From: Mycteria americana | Taxonomy: Eukaryota; Chordata; Aves; Ciconiiformes; Ciconiidae | Assembly (NCBI RefSeq): GCF_035582795.1 | Contig: NC_134365.1 | Location: 81,139,635-81,203,634 of the forward strand | Direction of reading: 5' to 3' | Length of the DNA: 64,000 nucleotides | Shown here: piece by piece, positions 1 through 11,800 of the stretch | Numbering within the stretch: position 1 is the stretch's first letter | Layout: each line of letters opens with the position of its first letter | Made by a program: the position numbers and the translations under genes | The notes under the pieces: generated by a model | Seen by the model: the letters and a program-made list of their open reading frames with translations, nothing else | Told to the model about the DNA's origin: nothing | Databases searched by the model: none

Positions 1-559
1 ACATATAAGTATACACAAGATGCTTTGAAATAACAGGTCCTTAAAAATAAATTATTTTATGAGATTGTGGTGTTGGATGGATTTAACTGCTGTGAAGCTG
101 TGCTGCTTGCGAGTGCTTTTCAATGCTGGTGCCTACCCAAGACGCTGGCTGTGGAAAGGTTGGGTGCTATTTCCAAGTAGTTTTAACTTGCTGGTTGTAA
201 GAAACAGTGTGGTAGCAACTATTCACCTGCCTGACCTTTTGGTGAAAGGGCATGGCTGTGACATGCACAGGACTAAGACTTGAGTTATTATTTTGTTCAT
301 ACAGCAGTATGTGGTGTTCTGGGACTCCAACCTCGAGTGCTAGCCCACTCTTCTAGAGGGTCAGAGCTCAAAGAGTGGCAAAGGTTTTTTTAAGAGAGCT
401 GGAGTGTATGTCTCTACAAGACCTTATCTAGCTCTTGAATTCAAAGATTTACTTTAAACTACCTTGCATTGGCACAGAAAAACCTTAGGTGCTAAAAGTC
501 TTTGAGAACTGAAGTACCTTGGCTGTAGTGTATAATGTAATATCCAGAAATCTTTCGAG

Positions 560-837
560 TGCAAGTAATAGGACAAGAGGAAATGGTCTCAAGTTGCACC
601 AGGGGAGGTTTACACTGGATATTAGGAAATTTTTCTTCACTGAGAGGGTTATCAAGCATTGGAACAGGCTGCCCAGGGAAGTAGTTGAGTCGCCATCCCT
701 GGAGGTATTTAAAGGACGTTTGGATGAGGTGCTTAGGGACATGGTATAGTGGTGGTCTTGGCAGTGTTAGGTTTATGGTTGGACTCGATGATCTTAAAGG
801 TCTTTTCCAACCTATACGATTCTGTGATTCTGTAATA
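560..837 (+). mobile_element. CR1 LINE fragment, 3' end
   Basis: The plus strand encodes the end of CR1 ORF2 ([43 protein letters not shown]). It continues into the CR1 3' tail and ends with ATTCTGTG-type repeats near 825-837, the hallmark CR1 3' terminus. The copy is 5'-truncated, as usual for CR1, and lies in CREBL2 intron 1 in the sense orientation. Confidence 0.9.
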
Positions 838-2477
838 ATAGATAGCAAATTATGAGTGCCTGCAGCCTCTCCTGGGAAGACTACATGTATTTCTAACTCC
901 TACTGAGCTAGGAGTATAAATCACACCATGCAGAAATATGAGTGTGGTTCTATGAGTGGACAGAGCCATCCTTGTCATGCCCGAAAGGTGACAGTTTCTT
1001 TCCTTTCTTTGGAGCTTCTTTCCCCCTTGGCCATGGGTGGTTAGTTTTATACTATTTTGGTGAATATAGTATCTGAACTAGAAGATCTTAAGGAGAGCAC
1101 CTTGGGTGGAGTGAATGAGTTATTCAAACTGTATTCAGCAGTTCAAATGTAAGAGATTGATTTTTTTCTTTGCTTTTCTGAATGTATTATGTTTGTTTCA
1201 TTATCACTAGATGCCCATTAAGTACTTTCTGTTCCTCCATTTGCTTATGGTAGGCAGCTACACCTGAATAAATTAGGAGAGGCAATAGAGGGTAGGATTA
1301 TGTTGGCATGTGATTGTTGACTCACTTTCCAAGGAAAGAATAGGCTCAATTGTATAATCCTTTTTTTCTTCATTCTAGCACATCAATTCACTATGTTATT
1401 GTTTTTATTGCAGCCTGCTAAGTTCATAGAACAAGTGACTTCTTTGAATGTCAAAGCTGACTTACTTTGTAGCATCACACAGTAAAAAGTGCCTTTTTTT
1501 AATTATGAACTCTGATATTTTGAACACTGCCTATTAGAAAAAGTACTGTCTGTACACAGTATGGTGAAACACTAAGTCAGCAGTGAAATTCTTGTATGTA
1601 GGTGTGCGTGTTAGGTCTGTTTCTCCGCACCCCCTCCATTCAAACAGTGTGGTCAGAATGCAAATAAAGAGAAATCCTCACTTCAGAAGGGAGGTGGGGT
1701 GTGTGGCTGACAAAATGCTTACAGGTTGATACTACCCGATGGCCAATGTACTGAATTTCAGACCATATTTAAGACTTTCATGTGCCATGCTCTCATGTTA
1801 AGAGTGAAATATTTGGGTGGGGAAGTGTAGGGTAAACATTGAGGAAACTATTCCCTTCTTTATTTGTAGCAAGAGAAGCTTTCTGACCTGTAAAAAAGGA
1901 GCCACAAGAAGAGGGGAAAATGATTGTACAACCTGCAGTCCGTAGGACAAGAAACTAGGGGGTTACAGTTCTGCAAGGGAGACCTAAATTAGGTGCTGGG
2001 AGAGCTGAACGTTGGGATAGGTTGCATGAGGAGGCGTGAGGAGACAATCTTCCAAGCTGTGTAGTATTGTTTCAAAGGTAAACATGGCCAGAGTGGTTAG
2101 GTACAACTGGAATAGAGGCAGCAGAGGTAGGACTTGGTGTAACTGAGTTCCCTCTGTAGTAAAAATACTCAGAAGATTCCTTTGAAAGAAGTCAGGATTG
2201 AGGAAGCTGAGATGGCTAGTGAGTAATTCTGACAAGTTTCATCTTTCGAGTAGGCTGAAACTATAGTCATTTTATTGCAGCAAAACTAAGTTTTGGATTA
2301 TATTGATATAAAGAAATATTTTTTCTTCCAAATTAAAGTGTTAAACTCCATAATACTTGCCAACTCTAGAAACACTATATTAGGGCAGGGGTTGTCAGTG
2401 ATAATAAAAGAGTTTTGCTACGAATTTGACTGATCGTCTCTGTCTCCTAGGTGTCCTAGATATCCTCCTAGATATCT

Positions 2478-2978
2478 GGAGTAGTGTGTCCAGCTCTGGG
2501 CTCCCAGTACAATAGGGAAATGGAGCTACTGGAGAGAGTCCAGCAAAGGGCCACTAAGACAATGAAGAAGCACCTCTCCTGTGAGGAAAGGCTGAGAGGG
2601 TGGGACTCTCTAGCCTGGAGAAGAGAAGGCTCAGGGGACTCATCAGTGCGTACAAATACCTGAAGGGGAGGGTGTAAAGAGGACAGAGCCAGGCTCTCTT
2701 CAGTGGCACCCAGTGCCAGGACCAGAGGCGATGGACACAAACTGAAACACAGGAGGTTCCTTCTGAACATCAGGGAACTCTTTTTTTACTGTGAGGGTGA
2801 CTGAGCACTGGCACAGGTTGCCCAGAGAGGTGGTGGAGTCTCCCTCCTTGGAGATGTTCAAAAGCCATCTGAACATGGCCCTGGGCAACCAGCTCTAGGT
2901 GCCCTGCTTGAGCAGGGGGGATTGGACCAGATGACCTCCAGATGTCCCTGCCAACCTCAACTGTTCTGTGATGCTGTT
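2478..2978 (+). mobile_element. CR1 LINE fragment, second subfamily
   Basis: The plus strand matches the CR1 3' region: a CAGCTCTGGG start, the AGAGAAGGCTCAGGG block, the TGGTGGAGTCTCC block, and the tail GGACCAGATGACCTCC followed by TTCTGTGATGCTG. Its sequence differs clearly from the CR1 at 560-837, so it belongs to another, older CR1 subfamily. It is broken by stops and indels. Confidence 0.85.
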
Positions 2979-3244
2979 CCTCCAAATCAGATGAGTAGCA
3001 TTTACACCAGGACTGCTTAAGCACTGACTTCAATATGAAGTCATATCCCTCCCTTTTGTTTTTTGATGCTGCCACTGAAAACTTCATACATCAGCCCCCT
3101 AAACAAGCTACATCTTTCCTCTGTTGCTCAGAATCAGTGAAAGTATATGCAAAATTTTCTACTTGAGACACCTAGTAGGCACAATGACATGGCTCTAGCA
3201 TTCCCTCTGCAGAACAGGATCTTTAATGTACTCTTCCTTTCCAG

Positions 3245-3442
3245 GTGGTTGGAGGCAAGGTAAAGAAACCAGGCAAGCGAGGTCGTAAACCAGCCAAAAT
3301 AGACTTGAAGGCAAAGCTTGAAAGAAGTCGTCAGAGTGCAAGAGAGTGCAGAGCCAGGAAGAAGCTGAGGTACCAGTACCTGGAAGAGCTGGTTTCAAGC
3401 AGAGAGCGAGCCATCTGCGCTCTTAGAGAAGAGCTTGAAATG
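3245..3442 (+). CDS. CREBL2: CREBL2 coding exon 2 (bZIP domain)
   Basis: CREB-like 2 is a small nuclear bZIP protein of about 120 residues, reported to act with CREB in adipogenesis and metabolic control. This exon is 66 codons, from VVGGKVKKPGKRGRKP to REELEM. It holds the basic region (KLERSRQSARECRARKKLRYQ, with the bZIP-type SARECRARKK core) and the start of the zipper (YLEELVSSRERAICALREELEM). The acceptor is CAG at 3242-3244 and the donor GTAAGA at 3443. The exon begins and ends on codon boundaries, and the reading frame joins directly to exon 3. The protein is almost identical to the human sequence as I know it. Exon 1 (about five residues) is not in the window. Confidence 0.97.
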
Positions 3443-4579
3443 GTAAGAAACTATCATTTAACCTAACCCTCAGTATTATTCGGGACCTGCCTTCATGGAC
3501 ATTTGTTCTTGAAATCACTGTGACTGAGAGTGGGATTTGGCTAGCCATAAGGTATCAAAACATCAGTAACAGATGCACTCAGCTGTTTGCCTACTTTGTG
3601 TGTTGAATATGAACCCCATGTCACAAGTTATCTGCTGGTTTTGAACTGGAAGCAAGGAAAGAAAGTGCCATTGCTTATGAGCCTGTATTTGAAATGTTTG
3701 TTCTGGAAAAACCTCTGACAGAGGTAGAAAGAGGTAGAGGGTGGAAAGAGATGTGTTAAAATATCAAGGGGCATACATCCACAGTGTGTCATTGCTTCCC
3801 ACAGACCTTTGTCTCTGTTGGGAAAGTTGATTCTTGCAGGATACTCTCTGTGTAGGTGGTTGCACAGCTGTCCTGTGTTCCAGCATGTATGGGTGTCTTG
3901 GCCAAATAAGCTGCATTAACCAAAGAGAATGTTTCACCTGGAAATACAGACTCTGCTCCTCAGTGATATTGAGATGCTATTGAAATTTCACTGGAGCTGA
4001 CGATATTGCCTTGACCTTGCATTAGGTTTGTTTGACTAGGCAGGGCTAATTGCCACAAGTGAATAGGGTTAGGATGGGGTGGAAAGTCAGGCAATTGATC
4101 ACAGGTTTTTCAGTGTGCTTCAGGGTTTGCCAATGAAGAATTTAAGATGAGGGAACTAGGAATAAGGCACATGTGCTGTAACTGTGCCTTGCACAATCAG
4201 AAAGGACCTCTTAATAGTCAATCAGCCCCAGAGTCATGTGAAATATTTGTTTTTAATAGGCCATGAACTGGAACAGTATTCTGGCATGCCAGCAGCGAGA
4301 AAATGCACAAAGTGTTCCATGTTGTTTAATAATTACAGTATTGTGTCTAGTTCTGCCACTGAGTAGCAGTTTATTGACTGAAACAGGATTTACTGAGGCC
4401 AGGTATGCAACCATGGACACGTGCTTAGCTCATTAGTGCTCTGCAGTTTTGCAAGAGGCTTCAGCCCAGTAAATTCAAACCTGAAATGAATATACCGGAA
4501 GGGAAAGATTACAGCTCTGTTTTGTCTGCTAATGTGATCCTGGCAGTTTGCTAATGCCTAATGTGTTTGCATATTTCAG
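3443..4579 (+). other. CREBL2: CREBL2 intron 2
   Basis: GT-AG intron between the bZIP exon and the C-terminal exon, in phase 0, with the acceptor TTTCAG ending at 4579. No other gene or clear repeat is visible in it. Confidence 0.9.
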
Positions 4580-4727
4580 TACAAGCAGTGGTGCATGGCG
4601 ATGGACCAAGGGAAAATCCCCTCTGAAATAAAAGCCCTGCTAACTGGAGAGGAGCAGGGCAAAGCACAGCAGAACTCAATCAAACTTGCCAAGGCTGGGA
4701 AGACAGAAGCAAACAGCAGCAATCCCT
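4580..4727 (+). CDS. CREBL2: CREBL2 coding exon 3 (C-terminal region)
   Basis: This exon encodes 49 codons plus one base. It starts YKQWCMAMDQGKIPSEIKAL, continues LTGEEQGKAQQN, and ends KAGKTEANSSNP followed by a single T. The acceptor TTTCAG ends at 4579 and the donor GTGAGT starts at 4728. It extends the helix after the bZIP region, then gives a polar tail rich in K, Q and N. The first half is the conserved part. The tail differs from human at several positions, which is normal for this family. The leftover T joins GG of the last exon to make a terminal Trp codon. Confidence 0.95.
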
Positions 4728-7700
4728 GTGAGTATCCAGCCTATGATTAATTCCTATTTTGTTACATCTTTTGTGGCGTAGGATGGCTGTGGTGTAGGAA
4801 GAAACATAAGGATGTGCTTTTGGGCACAAATAGTTGATTGAAGCAAAGAACTTAGTGGGTGGTACAAAGACTTTGTGTAATGTTTACATGGACAACACAG
4901 AAATTACACTAGCTAGGAAGCTGGGCAGTTACTTTAAAAGAAGACTCAATCTTTGCGTTTCACCAAGGCCTGTGGAGACCTGTGAAGACCTGAGACCTTA
5001 ATCTTTTACAGCATTTTCTGTTTTCCTAATGCAAGGTAAATGGAGCATGTAAAACATAATTGAATTTTAAAAACTCCATCAAGAAAACATTATTCTAGCT
5101 GCAAGCACTCAAAAGTGAAAAATGCTGGGCTTGGGATTTCCTATGGAGTCTTCTTTCTGCCTCATTTGTACTTGTCCAGGGAATGAAATAAGGTTCTTCT
5201 GGGGATTGAAAGGTGAAAAGATCACGTGATATAAAGTCATATTCCTGATACCTACATGCAAAGGAACAGAATTAAGGGGTAGCATGGGCAATTCTATATC
5301 TCGCATCTTCTAATTTTTAAATATTTCATACTACAGGTTAAATTACACTTTACTGTAAAATTTTTGAAAAATACAAATTCCTAGCTTTATGTTTTTAAGA
5401 AACAACGTGAAAACTACATTTGTAACTGTAACAATCTTCCCCCATGGTGCATCATTCACAGGAGGCCAATGCAGAACCTTCCGCACTGCAGCAGAGATAG
5501 CTTGGTAGCTAGCAGAAGAATGCTGTTGTCAGAGAAGTGGATGCATCCCCAGGTGCAGGGGGAAGGATCCCATTGCACTGTCTTCTCTTTGCTCCTCCCC
5601 ACATGAAATTATTTGATTGTGGTGTTCCTAAGCCTGCATGGAGTGGTGTTTTGGGGGTAATAGGTGTTTGTGTAAGTGGAGCCTTGTTCTTCCTTTCTCT
5701 ACACCACCTTCCCCAAATACAGCTATGTCAGCTTTTGGGCATTCCCAATAAGAGATGGGGGCTGCTTTTGTGTCAGAGCCCAGAATTAGGCTGGCTTTGT
5801 GGTCAGTAGTTATGTGATTGGTAACTGTTGTGGGAGTCTGAGAGGTTCTATTAAAAAAAAAAAAAGGCAAGAGGAGGATCTGGTAACAACTTTGCTAAAG
5901 CTGAATGGAGTTCTGTAGGTCGAGGAGAAGGAACTGGATCAAAAGCTTTCAGTAAGAAGGTTTACAGTAATGTAATTTGTAACCTAAATAAAGGTGTTGC
6001 TTTCAGCATCCTTTTATAATGCAGTGTGTCTCTTATGTTATTGGGACTCTTAAAGAGAGGTATTAGATACATTCCTTGCTTCTGCCCATACTTCTTTCGC
6101 AGCATGTATTTCCTACCCTCCATGCTTCCGGTAAGATAGTCAAAGCACGTCCCTCCACCTTGCTTCCAGCAGTGGATAAACTGCCATCTCCTCCCACCCA
6201 TCGTGCCCTGCTATCTTTCTGTATCTACCTACACTTTGGGCCTTAGTATCTTTCTAGCCTGCAACTTAATATGCATTCTGCTGTGCTGTCCTGGTTTCCC
6301 AGCCAAAGACAATGCCGAGAACTGGTGGCAAGGAAAACAAGTTGCATCAGTTTGGTTTCATGGTAAGAGAGGGAATGGCAAAAGTCTTGTGGGCTGATTT
6401 ACTCATCCAAGATACTGACAGATAACCTGCCACTTTCCTTAGACTGCTCTTTCTCCTGTATAGGCTTTTTGCATGTATCTGATGCAATGTGGAGAGTGGA
6501 GCTCTCAGAATTTTTAGTGGGGGTTTTGCTTGCTTATTCTCTGTTTTGTTTGTGACAGTGTCTTTCTCTGTATTTTATGAAATGCATGGAACATTTTTTA
6601 ATCTTATGTTTTCTTCTTTGTTTCATAGAATAAATATTATAATGAATGACTTTGCTAGACTGAACGTTGCCTTCTTTTTATTGAACTAATTGGGTCTGTT
6701 TAGCATTATCTCAATTCAGGATTAGTCAAAAGCACTGAAAATAATGAAGTGCCATATTTCAGTGTACAGTACAGTTGTTTTCAGAATTCCATTCTGAGCA
6801 CTTGTATTAATCCTTAAGGCATGCTTTTAAATTTATTCTCTAGACCCTCCACACATGTATTCAGTTAGCAATTGCTAGATATGTTGCATAGACATGGAAT
6901 GCTATTATGAAAGGTTAAGTAACACTGAAGCAGAGATGAGGAGGATATGAGGGTTCCCCTCCACCCTGTATTTTAAGCTCTGAACTGCAGTTTGTCCTGA
7001 AAGATAGCAACAAAGCCAACCCATAAGTTTTGGGATTTTTGTCTATGTTGAATGCTTGCCTGTCCTTTTTCTGGGTTCTCTGGAGGAAAAAAACCTAGGC
7101 CAGAACTACAGTCCATGAACCTTGCAGTTGGATTTTGTAATATGATCATGCCAGAAGTGTAATATATTATTTTTGGTTAGAATTAGACTTACACAGTCTA
7201 GTTTCAAATGTAAACTATGTATTGTAATTAAACATATATTTCAAAGGTTATGTGTATACTTAAGTGTCTTTCTGAATCAGGGATGTAGAAAACGTGCAGA
7301 GGACTTACGTATGTGTGACCAGAACAGCTCCACTCTGCACTAGGTTATGTGACAAACGCAGCTCTGATTTCACCAGAAGTACCCCACTTGCTCTCTTCCC
7401 TCCACTCCTTCTTTGTTTCAATTGCTGTGATACCAAATAAGAAACTTCTCAGGTGTTAAGTTTTCTTTTATGGAGGAAATGGGGAGTCAGAATTTCTCAT
7501 TGTGATGAGCAACAGTTTTCATCTGTTCCTCATCACAGTGGCTCCTGCTTCCTGGCTTAGACAGCAGTTGGCATTACAGGATTGTGTTTGGCAAGCCTGG
7601 GCCCAGCTCTGTGGCACAAATAGTGGTATCCATGTTCTAACAGGTTTTTTGTGCTTCATGCAGATGGGACAGGAGGCATGTTACAGCCTACATCATCTTA

Positions 7701-8852
7701 AACTGTTTCCTTGTTTGTACTGCAAGCCAAAATATGTGTGAGACAGAGTTAGAGGCTCTAACTGCAATCTTCCAACCTCCTCTAGATGCTGTAGTTCATC
7801 ATGAAGTGTAGGATTCCCAGCAACAATCATTAAAGTTCTGTGCCTTCCATCATGTGGGAGATCATATAAATGTTATAGCTTTAGATGGATCTCCAGGAAC
7901 CCTTTATTTGGGAGTTTGAAGTTTAGCATTTCCCCTTGAAAACTAACAGAAATGTTTATGGTTTGTGCTCCTTTGGTACTCTAATGCTTACAGTCTTTGT
8001 CCCCATTGAGGTGGCTCCTGGAAGTGATACTACTAGGTCCTTTGACTAGGAGTCTCATATGGTACCCTAAATAATGGAGGATGTCTTATCCTCTCTTTGA
8101 GTAAGATGGGTACAGCCTTCCACCATTTCTCCTGCAGTGAGTGTGTGCAGCTGGTTCTCTCTCACAAACACTGAAGAAAGGAAATAAGCCTGGAAATGCT
8201 TCATTTTCCCACTTGCCATGGAAATCTAATGGTCAGCTAGAACCATTTGCCCAGCTAAAGGTGGGTATCTCTTGGAAACTATCCACAGTCTTCCAAAAAT
8301 GCTGTCTGTAGTATTTGGTGTTTATAACAATGCTAGGACTGTGTTACGGTAAGGTGTGACATTGAACTCAACTGATGCTGATAGTGCAACTGTACAGTGC
8401 TTACTCTATCTTTTTGGAGAATTTAACCCAAGGATTTACCAGATAGTGAAAACTTAATAAGAAAAGATGTAATAAGTCTTGTCTTTTTAATCCAAAATAC
8501 ATGCTTGGGGCATAGAATCCTGAAAAATGAAGCGGATACATTTAATAGACTTGTCACTTAACAGAACATTTTTGTAATTATGTGTGTTTAAAAAAAATTA
8601 AAAAAAAAATCATGGTCTGCTTTCATAATCTGATAATAATAAGTGTTTGCCAAAGAACCTGCATTCTATTAAGTGCTTTTCAAAAGACTGTTTTAACTTA
8701 TATCAGAGGTGTTTGGTTGTGGTGGTTTTTTTTTAATTTATTAGATAAATTTCAAAAAGCTTTTTTCTTTCGTGACAGCTGAAACCATGACTAACTTTGA
8801 GAGTGCCTGTGACTGACTTTGTTTTTCCTTTTTTTCCCCTTTTACATTTTAG
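4728..8852 (+). other. CREBL2: CREBL2 intron 3
   Basis: Intron of about 4.1 kb, GTGAGT donor at 4728 and a long T/C tract then AG at 8851-8852. It is AT-rich with short A runs (5851-5863, 8600-8609). I found no coding sequence and no clear mobile element in it. Confidence 0.85.
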
Positions 8853-8857
8853 GGTGA
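8853..8857 (+). CDS. CREBL2: CREBL2 last coding exon (Trp codon end and stop)
   Basis: After the pyrimidine-rich acceptor ending ATTTTAG at 8852, the exon starts GGTGA. The T left over from exon 3 plus GG gives TGG (Trp), and TGA at 8855-8857 is the stop. Human CREBL2 also ends in Trp, which is why I chose this acceptor. The exon adds only two coding bases, so gene finders would probably miss it and end the protein by reading into intron 3. Confidence 0.88.
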
Positions 8858-11800
8858 AGATTAATCTACATCAATAATAAATCTAGTTCTTCCTGGTATC
8901 CCATGAAGAGATGGAGAAGATTTGGCATCATAGCTCCATTTGTTATGTTCCAAGAAATTATAATCTCTATAATTAGCTATAGATTTATTCAATATAAGGA
9001 CCAAATGTCTGAGACTAGTCTAAATATGTAGAGAAATCCGAGGAAAAGCTGAAATAAGAATCCTAGTCTTTCTCCTTATGCTTAAAAGTTACAGCGTGAG
9101 TGACAGAGGATTGGCTGATACAGAAATCCCCGTTGTAGGTAAAGAAGGCAAAACACCAGCTTGTAACTTTCCTGCTGTTAGTGCCACTGAGCATGAATTT
9201 ATCCGTAAGTTATGTCAATAACTGAATTTCTTGTATGACTGTTGTGGATTTGTATTAGAAAACAGAAGCTTCTAATCCGCAGTAAAATCTGAGGTATCTC
9301 ATACTGAATAGCGAAGCAGCGGACTAAAATTCAGCTGATGCTGTATTTGCGGAATGTATAGATTTGTGTATGTAGATATATAAGTAGAATTTGTAGTGCC
9401 TGTTATAGCCATTGCCTTAAGCAATTTCTGCAAAGGCTGTTGCTTGGTATTATTTATACTATTGTTTGTATTTTCTTTATCTTACCCACTTTAAATTGTA
9501 ACTAGAAAATGCTGTCATTGTTCAGCTAATGATTTTCAGCAACACTTCATTTAAAAAAAAAAAAATTAAAACCCCAAACAACTGACTTACGGTTTCTTTT
9601 TTTCCTCCAGAAAAAGCACGTGGGAGGTTGAAGTTTTGCTTCCATAACTAGTGCAAGATTAGCCCTGCTTTTTTTTGTGTGTCTGCCTGAACTCTCAACT
9701 GGCTTAAATCAATACTAACATTAACTGCTGCTTCAAGGAATTCTTGTGTATGGTCTCTATGTATTCGGGTGGGTAGGTGACATTCTTAACTATGTTGCAG
9801 CTGATAGGTATTCTGATGAAAGAAATTTGTGACTAAAGTGGATTATAAAACTCTCTGTTTTCATGAGACAGGGTGTTCAATGTGAATAGAAATAGCGTGC
9901 TATGAAAGATGACTTTTTCCATACCTTCTTTCTCATGGCAACTTTCAAAATACATTTTGATCAAGTTATACAGTGCTGGCGACAGCAATACTACATATTC
10001 CTGTGGTAGAGCATACCAGCAGTGTCCTCCAACTTCACAATCTCCTTATGTGGCATGCTCCGAATGCCTGCTGATGCAAGAGCAATTCCTTCCTACACTC
10101 TATCGAACATAGATCCTGCCATGTTGCTAGGTCAGTGTTTTCTGTTTTGCATGTCTGGGCTTTTTCTCCCCTAAGCAGTACTTTGAAATCTCCCACTTTT
10201 TGGTATGCGTTCCTTTTTCCCTACAGAAAGTATTCTGTGAGTCTCCTTTCTTCCCTAAGTGGTCTGGCAGCTGTTTTCAAAAGCTGTCAAGGGTTCCTTT
10301 TCCAGGACTACATAAAAACATGAGTTATTCTGCTGTTTCTCTCTGCCTCTGCACACACGCTGTACGGCACCCACCAGCTCACACTGAATACCCCTTCTGC
10401 ATTTTAAGCTCTCAGTAACATCGGAGTACACTCCTTCTGCATTGCAAGCTCCTAATAATATCATCACTTTTTGTAGCTCAGGACCCACTTCTTGTTTCTC
10501 CGCATAGCCTAGCGGAAGCAGTGTGGTTATCAGCTCACCCCAGAGTGGTTTTTCGCTTGTTCAGACGTTCTTCTGTTTAGCTGTATGATCAGGAGGAAGG
10601 CAGCACTGTTAGCAGACAGCAATGACAATGTTGTTCAGTTGTAGATGTTAGGCATGTATTGAAACAGTTCTGCTACTTACAAAGTTGTAAGTCGTCTTTC
10701 ACTTGAAACATTGAGATTCAGATTATTCTGTTCCTTGCATTTCTTTAAAATTTCAGGTTGCCCAGCATTTTCACCAGTGACAGTGTTTTCAAACAAAAGG
10801 GTAAGTTCAGCTAGGGGGGAGCTGTATGGAGCTAGGGGGGAATTAATTTGTGAGAAAAAATTTTGGCCCAAGGGCCTTTATCTCATGAACGTCAGCCAGA
10901 AGAGGTTTCATCAAAGTAAACAGAATAACAGTATTAGTTTTCCATTTAAACCTCGAATCCTGTCTGGGATCTCAGATAGAGAAGGGAGAAGGAGGTATCA
11001 CCTAGATTTCTGATCAGCTAATTACTCTTGTGACAAGTATTTGTGTAAACTTTCACAGGGTGATAGCTCGCTTATACTGCAGAGACCTATTGATGAGAAC
11101 AGAGAGTGTTGCCATTCTCACTTCAGCAAGCTGCATTTCTCATGACTTTATTCTTGGGGTTTCTCGCCTTCCGAAATAAAATAGCAATTAGCTTTTTAAT
11201 TACTAGTGTACCAATGGAACCAAAATGGATTGCTCAAGTGTTTGAGAAACAGCCAATTAGCTACTTCAGCTTTCTGGATTTACGTAGTCTTGTGTCTTTT
11301 TGCAGTAGCTGCTTAATGTTGTCATCGTTTCAATCCAATGCCGCTACAGGAGTGGCATGGTTAATGGAGCTGATATTGTCTACACATGCTGGCAGATAAA
11401 AAAGGCTGACTGGCAGCTGGAGAACCATGGTAAAGCTTGTCTGTTTTAATGCCTCTGCCATGAACTTCTCTCTCGTGGAATGAGCACAGTTGCAGTTCTG
11501 TGGATGCATTAACCAAAAAAACTGTAGGCAGAATGATGAACGGCCTCTTGTGATTGCTTGCATTCACCCTGCATTTTTTTTCTGAATCACGCTCTTTGCA
11601 TGAAATAAGTCATATAAACAAAACAAATGTGCCTGTTACTAACACAGCTTTGTCTTCGTCCGTCAGAAATACTATCACCAGCTGTAACCTTAAATATTAC
11701 CCATTAACATGGATTAAAATTATTTTCTTTGTTACTGTAAATGCTCGTTTTCCCTGTCTTCATTAGTATATAACTGTTTTCAGACATCAGTGAGAATTTT

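Larger units (their letters stand above)
1..3244 (+). other. CREBL2: CREBL2 intron 1 (3' part)
   Basis: This stretch precedes CREBL2 coding exon 2. It ends in a pyrimidine tract and the acceptor CAG at 3242-3244. No exon encoding the expected short N-terminus (MDDSK in human) followed by a donor was found, so exon 1 probably lies left of the window. The intron carries two plus-strand CR1 fragments, listed separately. I see no other gene in it. Confidence 0.7.
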
